Assembly (NCBI GenBank): GCA_964035795.1
Contig: OZ038321.1
Location: forward strand, 23,187,850 to 23,251,849
DNA: 64,000 nucleotides
Source of the DNA: Pterobdella sp. o SKG-2022
Lineage: Eukaryota > Annelida > Clitellata > Hirudinida > Piscicolidae
Reading direction: 5' to 3'
Both the position numbers and the translations under genes were made by a program. The notes beneath the pieces were generated by a model. That model had not been told where the DNA came from and did not search any database. It saw nothing but the letters and a program-made list of their open reading frames with translations. Positions 1 through 12,142 of the stretch are shown here, piece after piece. The number at the start of each line of letters is the position of its first letter. The first letter of the stretch is position 1.

Positions 1-163
1 TTAGTGAAACAAATTAATCATCATCATTATTTGTTAAAAACATCAAATTATATAATCATTTTTTGAGAACTTCAACACCATTTGCCATTATTAATAGTCA
101 TAGCATTACTTTCACATGAATCTTAAAACACAATCAACTCAACAAAGCAATAGCACCACTTAC

Positions 164-2153
164 CCGAATGTATGAGTCTATGTGACTTGAGGCTGTTAGA
201 CTGGGTGAACTTCATGCCACATATGTCACACTCGTAAGGTCTCTCCCCTGCATCAACATCAACATCATCAATATCAATCTCACACACAATGGGTGCTGCA
301 CAGACCTGTGTGTACTCTAAGGTGTCTCTTGAGCTTGAAGGTGTCAGGGGATGCATATGGGCACTCGGGACACTTGTATGGCCTTTCTCCTGTCATGTTT
401 GGTTGGATCATGAGAGATGTTTGTACAGGGATATGAATTATAATTAAATAAATCAAAAAATTTAATTAGATTATACTACTGTACATTTCCCAGTAAGTGG
501 GGTTGACAGTAATCGACCTAGGTTATAGGTGTATTATTGATTATTTATTGTACCTTCAAACCACTGAGCTTTAAAAATAGGTGACGAGTTAATAACAAAA
601 AAATACATATAACAATTGGAGCACATAAGACACCAACCAGTATGAGACCTCACATGCCTTCTCAGCTTGCTCAGTTCAACAGAGGCATAATTGCACACCA
701 TGCATCTGCTCAATCATGAGGAATCATTGATCATTGGTGAGGTATTTATATTGGGTATATTTCATTTGGTTTTTAGATTGTTTCCCTTAGTAGAGAGTAA
801 AACAATATATATAGAAGTGCAGTTATAGTAAAATATAGATTAGTTGGAATGGTGGCACAACAATTGAAAATATCTTCAAGCAATTACCAAACACCTTCTA
901 TATATAATTATGAAACAGATTAAATGCACCAATCAAAACCAACAAGACACACCTGTGAGGTTTTTCATAGGTGTGCTTGTACCTCACATGTCTCAGTAGC
1001 TCGCCTGTAGTGGTAAAGGAGGCATCACACTCCTTACATTTGCTCGGTCGTATTCCTTTTGTGGGTGATGGTTTTGTTAGTGAACCTCATGATAGCATAA
1101 AAACAGGTTTTAAATAACGATTAATCAAACTTGAATGATTAAATTGAAAGAAAATTTGATTTATTTTAATTATCTTATACAAAGAAATTACACAAGTAAT
1201 TTAGACTGAAAATTAATAACTAAAACAACAAATCATTAATCACAATAGAGTTGCATAATGAAGCCACCAAGTAAAAACAGTTTTTCTATTATTTATTACA
1301 AGTCACCTTTATGTGTGTTGGTGTGGTTGTTGAGAGCAAGTTTTGTCTTGAAAGAATATGTGCAAAATTCGCATTTGAAAGGTCTTTCAGTGGAATGGGT
1401 TCTGTGGTTAAATCATTGTTATGAGCTTATTGAAGTTAGTTAATTGGTTATAATGAAATATACAAGTAATAACCTGATATGCCTTGAAAGCACAAACTTC
1501 TTGGTGCTAGTGAATGAACAGTAATTACATTTCAATGATTCTCCTGCTTCAATGGACTCCACCTTCATATCATAATCATCATTTACATCCTCATCTGCAT
1601 CATCTTCCTCTTCTACATCTTCATCTTCAACGCCTTCTTCTACTTCTTCATCAATTTTGTCTTCTTTACCATTTGTTTTTTCTTTACCATTTGAAGCATC
1701 ATGGTTTTTTTCTTCAGTCTGATCTGTATTTTGTTCATTTGGTTCATCAACAAAATCAAAAACAGACATTTGTTTTTGGGTTTGTTCACTGTCCTCTGTA
1801 CCATCCGGCTGGATATTGATGGGGATGAGCATATATCTAAGTTCTCCATTTTCATCTATTTCTGATGGCACTAGAGTCACCGCTTGGAAGGTACCAGAAT
1901 TTTGTTGACTTTCTGCATTTTCGTTAGATTTATCACTTTCTTTAGGATCATTGTTTTCTACAGTCTTTAAAGGCGGGACTTTCTCTATTTCTGAATCGGC
2001 TTCCTTGTTATCTTTATATGCATGTTCTCCATTGCTTAGAATGTTATTTGAGGTATATAGCATCGTAGATGTATTCAAATTATTTCCATCTTCGTTTATT
2101 TCTTTTTGAAAATTAACCAAATAATTTTCAATATCGCTGATTTGGTCTTCCAT
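164..2153 (-). CDS. CTCF: CTCF-type zinc-finger protein (3' end beyond window)
   Basis: Chromatin architectural C2H2 zinc-finger protein. Exons, 5' to 3' on the minus strand: 2153-1474, 1401-1307, 1055-953, 705-638, 389-306, 247-164; all phases join and each is bounded by GT-AG. Exon 1 encodes a 208-residue acidic, finger-free N-terminus with a long Glu/Asp run, then the first finger begins. Six fingers are visible. Finger 3 ([20 protein letters not shown]), finger 4 ([19 protein letters not shown]), finger 5 ([18 protein letters not shown]) and finger 6 ([10 protein letters not shown]) follow the order and spacing of vertebrate CTCF fingers 3-6, including the RYKHT linker. The last two exons are each 84 nt, one finger per exon. 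The intron at 248-305 is only 58 bp. Bases 1-163 are the next intron; remaining fingers lie off the left edge. The ATG at 2153 opens a frame with a typical long acidic CTCF N-terminus. The orthologue call is strong; the paralogue CTCFL is vertebrate/amniote and less likely. Confidence 0.93.
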
Positions 2154-2875
2154 GATTTAAAATGAACAAATATTTAATTTACAAGATTGTCGATAACTTA
2201 ACTAATAACTTAATAAATATAACAGTTTTGCTTATTGTTGGTATTATCGCTTTTTATCCTTGCGAACAAAAGAAAAAAAATGGTCAATATATTACAAAAC
2301 GATCGCTGTAGCGGCTGCACATGCGCAAAGTTAAGTGATGACATGTTTAGCGAACAGTTTTTAAAATATAATTTGAAATTATTTATATTCAGAATTGTAT
2401 TAAAACTAACTATTAAAACAAGTTTTAATAATGAAAACTAAACTTAATATAAACTTCAAAATCAAGTTTACATTTAACATAAAATAAAAATGTATTTTTT
2501 TTTACTGAACTTAAAAAATTTTATTCAAAAAGTTTGAAGTTTTCTCTGAAAACTTGTAAACAATCTAATTGATTCTTAAATCCAAAAAAAAAAAAGAAAT
2601 TTAATGTTCTTTTTTTTTCAATTATTTTTAAAAATTCTGATGTTTAAATTTAAGTAAAAGTAAGTTTAATTGCTAAATTTCTCGATTGAAAATTTTAATA
2701 GCGCTTCACAGCACACTGATCAATTAATTTTTAAAAGTTAAAGAACAAAAGCTGTTTAAACGATTAAACCCAAGTACGGAGTTTGTGAAAGATTTATAAT
2801 TTTATAAATTTGCTTTCGAACTTTGTTTTTTAATTATTAATAAGTTTATTGAAACTTAAAATAAGTAAGAATAAA
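2154..2875. promoter_or_regulatory. Divergent spacer between CTCF and atlastin
   Basis: 722 bp between two start codons pointing away from each other, so it must hold both promoters. It is AT-rich with homopolymer A and T runs; the stretch around 2300-2345 is locally G+C-richer. I see no clear TATA box, known element or coding exon. Confidence 0.5.
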
Positions 2876-4401
2876 ATGTCAGAAAACCTAACACCTTCTC
2901 GTTCATCTTCGAAAACATCAAATTTCGGATCACCAGGTTAGCAGATACTTACAAAAATTTGGTAATTCATTTTTTATATGTGTTTCAATCACAACAATTC
3001 ATGAAGTTTAAATCTCGTTCACTCTTAAATAACAGCATAGAACTAAATTATAAACCAAAAACAAAATTTCAAACATTGAAAGCCATTTTCAATTTCCAGT
3101 GTCTGCAAAAGGAGACAAACTCAAAGGAAGGCCACTCCAAATTGTTTTCACTAAAGATGATCACATTTTTCAATTAGATGAAGCACTATTGAAAGAAGTT
3201 TTGTTAGACCCAAAAATTGCTGATAAAAAGGTTTTTTAAATTAATTTTTTTTCACTAAATTTTCTATATGCTACAGTGTAATTTAAAATAAGACATAATT
3301 GAATTTATAAAAACAGGAATGTTTTACTACGAGTGAAAAGCCTTTTTAAACAAAGATTTAAAGTGTATAGGAAACAATATGTATATCAAGTATCCAATGT
3401 GCTCTTGGAGTAATGAATGAAATCTCATTTATGTTTCATATTATGTTTATTGAGCCATTTTGCTTTTAAATTGTTTGCCAATGGGAAACATTAAACTTAT
3501 ATAAAAAGAGTTTGTAAAAAATTAATTTAGTTTTATAATATAATAGTTTTTAGCTAATGTTTGATAATTGACACAATCCCCTGCATAACAGGTTGTAGTT
3601 TTGTCAGTTGCTGGTGCTTTCAGAAAAGGCAAGTCATTTTTCCTCGATTTCTGCCTTAGATATCTTAATGCCAAGGTCAGAATTCTATATCTAAAATCTT
3701 TAATGAGGCACTATATTTTTTTTTTCAAATTCTTTATATTTGATTTCATTCTAGGGCATATAATAATTACTAGACATTCAAAATGCACATGCACACAACA
3801 GTGCTCAGATGATTGGCTGGGTGATGATGATTCACCATTGGAGGGTTTCCCATGGAGGGGCGGGGCAGACAGGGACACCATTGGAATCCTCATGTGGAGT
3901 GAGCCCTTTCATGTCACACTGCCTGACACCAACGAAGAGGTTGCCATAGTTACCATGATGATGATGATAAAAATTGAACTATGTTAATATTAGGAATTTA
4001 ACGAAATTTTGATGATTATCATAACAGATCAAATAGTATTTAGTTAATAATAGACTATAATAATAATAACATAATAGCAATAAACATAATAATATCAGGA
4101 AATTGAAATTTTTAATAATTTTTCATTCCACTATTAATACTAATACTGCTTATACTACTACCACTACTACTTAGTTTATATACCACTAAGCAATTTCAAT
4201 AAATCTTTAATATCACTATCTCATATTTTTAATGCATTCAAAACTTTCTTTTTATAGATAATTATTAACATTTTACCCAACCAATCAGGTGGTCATACTC
4301 CTGATGGACACACAAGGAGCTTTTGACAGCATGTCTACAGTTAAAGATTGTGCCACAGTTTTCGCCTTGTCTCAACTTCTCAGCTCTGTTCAGGTCGATT
4401 A

Positions 4402-4465
<64 letters not shown>

Positions 4466-7400
4466 ACACACACACACACACACAGGTATACAACGTGATG
4501 GTGAACGTACAAGAGGATGACCTGCAACACTTACAACTCTTCACAGAGTATGGCAGACTTGCTATGGAGGACTGCCATTCTAAGCCTTTCCAGGTCAGTT
4601 CTTTATGTTGGCTGTAGTAATAAACATGCTATTTTCACCATCAGACTGTTACATGTTAGTCCTATAATTTCATTACTATAGAACTTTTCTTAGAAACTTG
4701 ATCTGCTGAGAGCACACTGATGAAATTGTCTGTATCAGGTTTTCGAGAAATAATTATTTTGACAAGATAGTGCAAGTAACTCCAAAAAGCTATTAGAGAA
4801 CGGTGGAGTGGTATTCAGATTTATACCCGGAAAGGGTATTAAGGCTGAGTGCTATAGTATTTAGTTGGTGTCTTTGGACATAATTCCAGGATACATTATC
4901 ATCACTTTTACTATCATGCTCACCTTTATTCCCACCCTCATTACCCCACTCTCAAGGATCTTCACTTCCTGGTGAGAGACTGGCAGTATCCATATGAGCA
5001 TGCCTACGGAGACCAGGGAGGCAATGACCTCATCAACAAACGACTGCAGGTTGGAATAATGTGGTTGATGTAAAACTGGTTGTCTACAGTGTAGTTAAGA
5101 AAAGATCTGATTCAAAATAGAAAAATATATATCCTCTATCTATCTATCCAGTCGCGCATACATCTATTTATGATGAATTCAATACCACCAGACCCATGAA
5201 GGACAATCATCAGAATTGGAAAAGCTTCGTAAACACATACGATCATGCTTCAGGAAGGTCATATGCCGATTTTGACTGTTTGCTAACGATTATCTGGGTT
5301 TAATAAGCTTGCTAAAACATCTAAAAAGCTATAGTTTTTGTTAAGTTTAGATTTATTATGAAACTTCAGCAAATAATATAAAAAACAACATAAATAAGAA
5401 CAAAAATAAAATTATGAAAAATTAAGGCGAAAATATCAATAAAAAAATTATATTGGAAAAAATTAAAAAATAAAAAATTCTTCAAGCAAATAAGAATAAA
5501 AATACTATGAATGAAAGTAACACCTACAATAATAACAATAATAATAATTATTATTATTATTATGCAAACGTCACACAGGTCAGTTGTTTCTTAATGCCAC
5601 ATCCGGGCCTCAAAGTAGCCACCAACCAGTACTTCGATGGCAGACTCTCTGGTTTGTTATCATGCAATCAACATCTTCATTCTAGCCATCATTATAATCA
5701 TCATTACAACCGCTCTAGCATTTGACTTTAAGACCGTTTCACCCACCATAACCATGACCAAATACACCTCTTTAACTGCCCTTATCATAATCCTTCTTTC
5801 GATGGCCACTCACTAAAACTCGAACTTCTATCATCACCATCACTCCGAACACTACTACCACCTCATAGAACACACCCCTACATCACCGACCCTCTTACAG
5901 ACATAACATCCGACTTCAAAGAAAACCTCAAAAAGTTCATACCGATGCTTCTCTCTTCTACCAGCCTAGTGATAAAGGAGATCAATGGTAGCAAAATCAA
6001 GTGTAAGCAGCTGCTTGAGTATTTTAAGGTGGCTGGGTTGATGGAGTAAGGGGATGGAGAGAAGAAGAGGGTAGAAGGCTTGTCGGATGAGTTAAATGAT
6101 TTTAATAATGATGGTAAATATTGATGAGGGTAATGCTCCAGAGACATTATATGTCAATGTTTTGTCCTTTGTTTCAAAATTTTACATTAAATAAGGCAAT
6201 TTTTTTATACTTTTTTTATTTAAACTAAAATTTTTAACAAATTTAATTTTTCATCAACCATTAATATATAAATATAACAAATATTAATATACACTAATAA
6301 TTATTATTTAAAAACACTGATAATCATTGAACAATTTTTGGCACCGAGGAGAATGTATTGTCATTCTTTTATTATTATTGTTGTTGTTATTATTATTATT
6401 TTCATTATTATTATTATTGTTGTTATTATTATTTTTACATTATATATTCATCAAACGACCGACGTCACACAGTCTTACGTGGCTCTGTACCAGGATGACC
6501 AGTTCCCCGAACCTAAGAGCATGCTCACTGTATGTCTATCTCTTTATCATTTTTATTATTATTTTTATTTTTATTATTGAAAATATTAATAATAAACATT
6601 ACCCTCTGCTGAAAAATTTGGACACTAAACCGAATGATGATGGTTATTTTTATCAATTTTTTCATTATGTAGCTATTTTCATAAATTATTTTCAGTTATT
6701 ATTATCATTGTTATTGTTATTATCATTTCCATAAGTATCATATCATTATGAAAAATGACATGCAAAAACAGTGCTATTTTAATTTTTATTAACAAAGCTT
6801 CTCGATATTGTACTTCACTATTGTTTCTTCACTACCTACACCCTTCTAAATAACATCACTAATCCTACAACCCAAGCATCAACAACCATCATCACACAAA
6901 CACGCACCCCCCAGGCCACAGCTGAAGCTAACAACAGGGCTACTCTTGCCGCTGGAAAAGACCTGTACGTAAAGGAAATGAACCAGGTATTCGAGAGTTG
7001 TTCGTTGTGATGGAATTTTGAGTGTGTTTTTTAAAGTCAGTGAACCTATGCTCTTTTTCCTTTCTGGTTATTGAGTTTTGTAATATTTGTATTGGGTTTG
7101 GTAATTTTTATATTGGGTTTTTTATGTGTTTGTTATAGTGCTTAGTATATAAACATATCACAGCACTATAAGTTTAATAAACTTCTGTGTGTCAATTCTT
7201 TAGTTATAGGATAGTTAATTTTCAAATCACTAGGGCTTCAAACAAAATATTTATCAAAAAATAATCAATTTTAAACATTTTTCAAAAGTTCTAGTTAACT
7301 AATTTAATCTGTGACTTATTTAAAAGGTCTCAATTCATTATAATAGTATCAAAACTAGTCATGACATCCATCTCTATTATCATCATTCATTATTATTACT

Positions 7401-9112
7401 CGTTTCAGTTTTTATTCTTCGAAAAATGAGGATTTCAAAGATACTTTATTTTAAAGAAACTAAAATTTTCGCTAAGTACAATCTTATCATTAAGATCAAA
7501 CATTTGAACCACTCGATCAATGACAGATATGCGACGGAAGCAAGCCTTACTTGAGCCCAGAATTCTTGACGTCACAGCACTTACGCTACAAGGAGTCGGC
7601 CCTCTTCCTCTTCGACAACACCATCAAAATGGGTGGAGAAGAGTTTAGCCAGCCATACAGGGAAAAGCTTGAGGGCGAGATTGAGGAGAAGTTTGAAAAT
7701 TTTGTTAAGGTGGCGCTTTTTTTTTAGTATTTTAGTATGTGGTTGGTGGGGATGGTGGGTTGTTGGTACGATGAAATGGTGCTTGTCGTGGTATTAATGT
7801 TTTAAAATTATTTTACAAGGTTAAATTTTTACAAGGTTGTAGCTTCGAATCTCAATCTAAGGAATATTTTAATATGAGAAGTTCTGTAACATCACTAATT
7901 ATTATATAAAACACTTGGAAAATTATGCCGACAGCACTCTTATATAGACGAACCCGATAGTATATCTATTTAGTGTATTCATCTTCAGCTTCAAAACCTT
8001 TTATGGTCTTTTGAGGACTATTTCTATAATGCATTACTTATATTGATACTGCACATACTACAGGACAACGAGGCAAAAAACGTTTTCGCAATCATAAAGA
8101 CTCCAGCGGTTCTTCTTTGTTTCCTGGTAGGTTGTTTCATACTTGCTTCCAATAGTTATAATGATTTGCATGGAGTTGCGTGAAACCTATTAGTTATCCA
8201 ACCAAAACCCCAATCAGAGGGAAATATAGGAACATTAATATTGAGTAACCCACGCTAGTATAGAAACGGACGTAAAATGATGATGATGGTGAGGATAATG
8301 ATAAGGATGATGAATCAAGTACATGATGCTTAATCGACAGGTGGGCTTTTACATAAACGCAGGAGTGTTGGCAGCGATAGGTGTGAGTCCTCTGGCCACC
8401 ATCTCCAACCTGGCCCTCTTCTTCTTCCTCCTCCTTCTCTCCATCTGGCTCTACTCCAGGTGTTCAGGGTGTGGGCGTTTTAGTGTTTTATGCTACTTTT
8501 GTTTAGCAATTACTTATGGTTTTGTAGTTATTTTAATGAAAAATTATTAGTGAAAGGAAGTTGGTTGTATAGTTACAAAAGATCTTCATTATAACCATAT
8601 TCCCGTCATCACAATAGCAGATAGGGCCTAGAAACTTTTTGAGCTCATTCCACTGTAATCACAATGCTAGTTTTATTCTAAAGTTTAGATACAAACAAAC
8701 ACAGACCATAATGAAGCCACAGAGTTATACGATAGAATGCACCTCAGGTACACGGGCGAGGTGCGAGAGTTGGCGGAGGTGGTTGATGACTTTGCAGCAT
8801 ATCTGTGGGACAAGGTGCTAGTTTGAATTACGCTGTGTATCATCGTCCATAGATGGCGCTATAAGAATGAGCATTATTTTTATTATTATTATTTTATAGA
8901 CACTTGGATGAGTAAAACATCGCTAAAGCTTGCTTTTCAAATAAATTCGAGCTTTTTAGTTATTATTAAATAAAAAGAATTTTTTTCAAAATCAAAAATA
9001 ATAATGATTATCATTATTTTTATTATTAAAGTGCTTGGGACCAGCATGGAAAAAATTGTTGGAAGGAGGGGTGCAGGGAAGGAGCCTCAAGCCTGAGGAC
9101 AAGAAGCGTTAA
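2876..9112 (+). CDS. ATL: Atlastin, dynamin-like GTPase of the ER
   Basis: Membrane-anchored GTPase that fuses ER tubules. Seventeen exons: 2876-2936, 3100-3230, 3592-3675, 3802-3939, 4289-4393, 4486-4593, 4957-5049, 5192-5257, 5579-5651, 5901-6028, 6473-6529, 6915-6986, 7527-7709, 8064-8126, 8341-8459, 8748-8814, 9032-9112; phases join throughout, giving 542 residues (human ATL1 558). Motifs: P-loop GAFRKGKS at residues 72-79; Arg in the loop as in all atlastins; switch region [13 protein letters not shown]3 DTQG at 145-148; G4 RD in FLVRDW near 216. The three-helix middle domain includes HPGLKVATN. Residues about 440-493 form the paired membrane hairpin ([14 protein letters not shown] and [16 protein letters not shown]). 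The tail is short and ends in basic KPEDKKR, consistent with an amphipathic helix plus ER-retention-like KK signal. The gene appears complete and intact. Confidence 0.96.
4404..4484 (+). repeat. (CA)n microsatellite forming a splice acceptor
   Basis: An almost pure CA array with one T interruption at about 4460. It fills nearly all of the 92 bp atlastin intron 5 (4394-4485), and its last CAG is the acceptor of exon 6. Confidence 0.97.
7408..7490 (+). repeat. Dispersed repeat, copy 1 (in atlastin intron)
   Basis: About 83 bp beginning TTTTTATTCTTCG that is close to identical to 11457-11540. The shared core includes ATTTCAAAGATACTTTATTT followed by TAAAGAAACTA. Origin unknown; no termini or coding capacity seen. 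Confidence 0.75.
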
Positions 9113-10223
9113 GATCTATCAGTGTTCTAATAATAACAACAATAACAAATTTAATAGAAATAATAATAATAATAATAATAAGCATGATAATAATAATATT
9201 AATTAAAATAATAATAATAATAAATTACTTTTAGGATAGAGATGTTTTATAACGGTAAATGGTTTAATAATGAAGAAATTAATATCTCAGAATTTTTAAA
9301 TTCATCTTTGTAAGTTTATATAATAAGTTTGATAATCCGAGAAAAAATTTTTTCTTCCCTCATACTTTCTTCTGGAATTTGATTAAAAAGCATTTAATTT
9401 TATAATTAGAGTGTAATTTAATTTATAAAATTTAACCAAATATATATAATTTTTCACTTTTTGTCTTGAATTTGTGATTTTAAAGCATTTTAGATATTGT
9501 TTTCAAAGCGTTAAAATTCAGTTGGTTCTCAAATCACTCCATTTTGATTTACACGTTTCGATATAATTTAAAGTGTTTCCCACAATCAACTTCGAATCCA
9601 ATCAATTGGTGAATTTTTATCAATTCTTGTGTGTTGAAGTTTTAGAGGTTTTTAACAGTTCTTCTCACCTTCCTTGTAGCTTCATTAACTTAATTTTTTG
9701 CTGGTCCTGTTAACCGGAGTTACATGACAATTAATATAAATATTGCGCCTATGAAACAAGTTTTTTTTAAATTGCGCGCTATAAGAACTTTAATAATAAT
9801 AATAATAGATATAACTAATATTAATAGATATGATTTCTATTAATAGTTTAAATTTACATTAATAGTTTGAAATAATATAATCAGGTATGTTTAATATAAA
9901 CTGTTTTTGGTACTGGTTGGACTGATAATGATAATATAATTAACAATCTTCCAATAGTTTTCAACATAAGCATTTTCGATCACATCAAGGGCAGTAGTTT
10001 AATGTTATATGCATGAATCTAGGTTAGGTCGTTATACTTTCTGGATGGTAGGTTTCTATATAATCATAGTTACAATGTGAAAATTATTGTGTTTATTATT
10101 TTTTATAACTATATTTAATAATAATAATAATTATTATTATTTAGAATAATAGTTATTCTCATTGAAAATTTTCACTCTCTATTATTTTTATTACTATTGA
10201 TATAGTTAGTTTTGTTACCAATT

Positions 10224-10293
10224 ATTATTATTATCCTTTAGGATTTGTATAAATTTCTATTATTATTATCCTTTAGGATTTGTATAAATTTCT
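10224..10293. repeat. Tandem duplication, 35 bp unit x2
   Basis: Two adjacent copies of a 35 bp unit containing TCCTTTAGGATTTGTATAAA, identical over the core. The unit starts in an ATT run that probably promoted slippage. Confidence 0.9.
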
Positions 10294-10708
10294 ATTGTTA
10301 TTATCATCTCATTCACTCATTTAACTATTATTATTCGTATATTTTCATCTCTCGTGTATTCTTCCAATAAGAGATTCACACATCAGCGGAATTTTGGAGT
10401 CACGTATGGAAATCCGTGTATTTTTAGCCCTACCTATTTTTAATTATGCTTGATCAGTATTTATGAGATTTGAAAATGTTTCACATTAAATTTGTATATT
10501 TTTGAAGCATTTTTATAAACAAATTTTTATCAACAGATATTATTTTCGACTTCGTAATTGGGTATATTTAATAAATTAATTTATCTCTTTTATGGGTTTA
10601 TATTTTTTATAAATTCATTACCCGTATTATTCGATAAAAATTTGAGATAATTGTTTTTTGATGATTGGTTAATAATAGCAGCATACACAAACGCTGTTAG
10701 CATCGCAT

Positions 10709-10765
10709 AAAGTAGCGCCTTGTGAAGTGTATTATTTGCGCAGTCTAAACCCCCATTTGCGGCCA
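10709..10765 (+). repeat. Decayed SINE tail (tail type B)
   Basis: Contains AGTAGCGCCTTGTGAA, then CTAAACCCCCATTTGCGG. It matches, with several differences, the tail of the SINEs at 23302-24000 and 45744-45915 (GTAGCGCCCTGTG, later CCCCAATATGGGG). The tRNA-like head is not recognisable here. Confidence 0.6.
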
Positions 10766-11256
10766 CATAATGGTCGACTTGCTAATCTATACAACCCTCT
10801 ACCCGATATAGACAACAAAACATATACAATACTACAGAAATTTCATATTCACATAAAACCCAATCCTCACATACAATAACACTACCATATTATCACAACC
10901 TTCTAATAACGCATCCATCGTTACTGTTAGTGAAGCTGGTGCTCTTGGCAGTACGATGAAATACAGATTTGTCACGTATCCATGTAATGATTTCGATTGG
11001 TTTTATATTTTTTTTCGTTTTTCAGCTATTTTATTGGTTTTTATTTAAAATGAAATAATGATAATGATAGTGATAAGAAAGTTATGCCGTTAAGTTTTTG
11101 GCACTGTTATTTGTTTGGTGCCTTACAAGTCCAACTTAAATAGATTATTGAGAATTCATCCAGTTTTTGAAGTTTTAAATAATTTTTAACAATAAACTCA
11201 AATGATTTATTTTTCTATGTTTTGGAAATCATTTCCTTCAAATTAATTTAAAATAC

Positions 11257-11350
11257 CTCAATTGGTAGGTTACCATTGTGGGAAAGTAGTAAGATCCCGT
11301 GTAGAATCACCTCTGTTCCACATTGAATTTGAATTTTAGCAAAAGGAAAT
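11257..11350 (+). repeat. Decayed SINE (tail type A)
   Basis: Starts CTCAATTGGTAGG, like a tRNA D-arm, then GATCCCGTGT, CACCT and TGTTCCA in the same order as in the SINE at 18624-18800, and ends with AAAAGGAAA. Strongly diverged copy. Confidence 0.5.
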
Positions 11351-11456
11351 TATCAAAAATCGTGTTATAATGTTACACTTAAAGTGAACCTATACTTTAT
11401 AAATACAACTTAATTCTTTTTGAGACATCGTAAGTATCTTGTATTTTATAATTTTG

Positions 11457-11540
11457 GTTTTTATTCTTCGGAAAAGTGAGAATTTCAAAGATACTTTATT
11501 TTAAAGAAACTATAATTTTTGATAAGTACAATTTTATCAT
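11457..11540 (+). repeat. Dispersed repeat, copy 2
   Basis: Matches 7408-7490 over its whole length with few mismatches; see that entry. Confidence 0.75.
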
Positions 11541-12142
11541 AATTCATTAGTGAGTAAGAATTGTTCAGATATAAAAAGAAATAATCATAGATAGTTAAGA
11601 GATTAAAGTTAATGTTTTAAGAAAGGTTGTAATTAAAGTTATTGTAATGGTTTATTTTAAAAGATCTTTATTGTTTATTCATTTTCTTTCTTGTCTTTCC
11701 ATATCATTCTTTGGTTTTTTATTTTTTTAGAAGAGGATCCCATGCTTTTGATTTCACTGCCATTTAGGGATCATTGTAACCATTGTTTGTAGAATCCTGC
11801 TTCCGTGTCTCAAGGCTCTCCCTTATTGTTAGATTTCTTTGTAAGTTGTTTTTGTTTTTCTCTTTAAATATTTGAGTTATTTTCGGGTTTTCCCAATCTA
11901 TATGTCCTGTTGTGCGGCTTCTCGCAGGCTTGCTTATGCCACTAATATGTTTAAACGTTAATTGCTTTGTAATTTTTGAATGGAATTATAAAAAAAATAA
12001 TTAATTAGTAAACAAAAATTAAAATTTAAAAGTGACATATAAATAAATAAATTTTAAAAACATTTCAAATCGCTCAAGACACCAATCATATTTAAATATA
12101 AAGAAAAAACAACTTAAAGATTGTCTTTAACATCAAACCGAC

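Larger units (their letters stand above)
9113..12142. other. 3 kb intergenic spacer with repeat relics
   Basis: Between the atlastin stop and PH gene A. It is AT-rich with (ATT)n and (AAT)n runs. It holds a 35 bp tandem duplication (10224-10293), two decayed SINE pieces (10709-10765 and 11257-11350) and a dispersed repeat copy (11457-11540). I see no exon with coding character on either strand. Confidence 0.7.
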
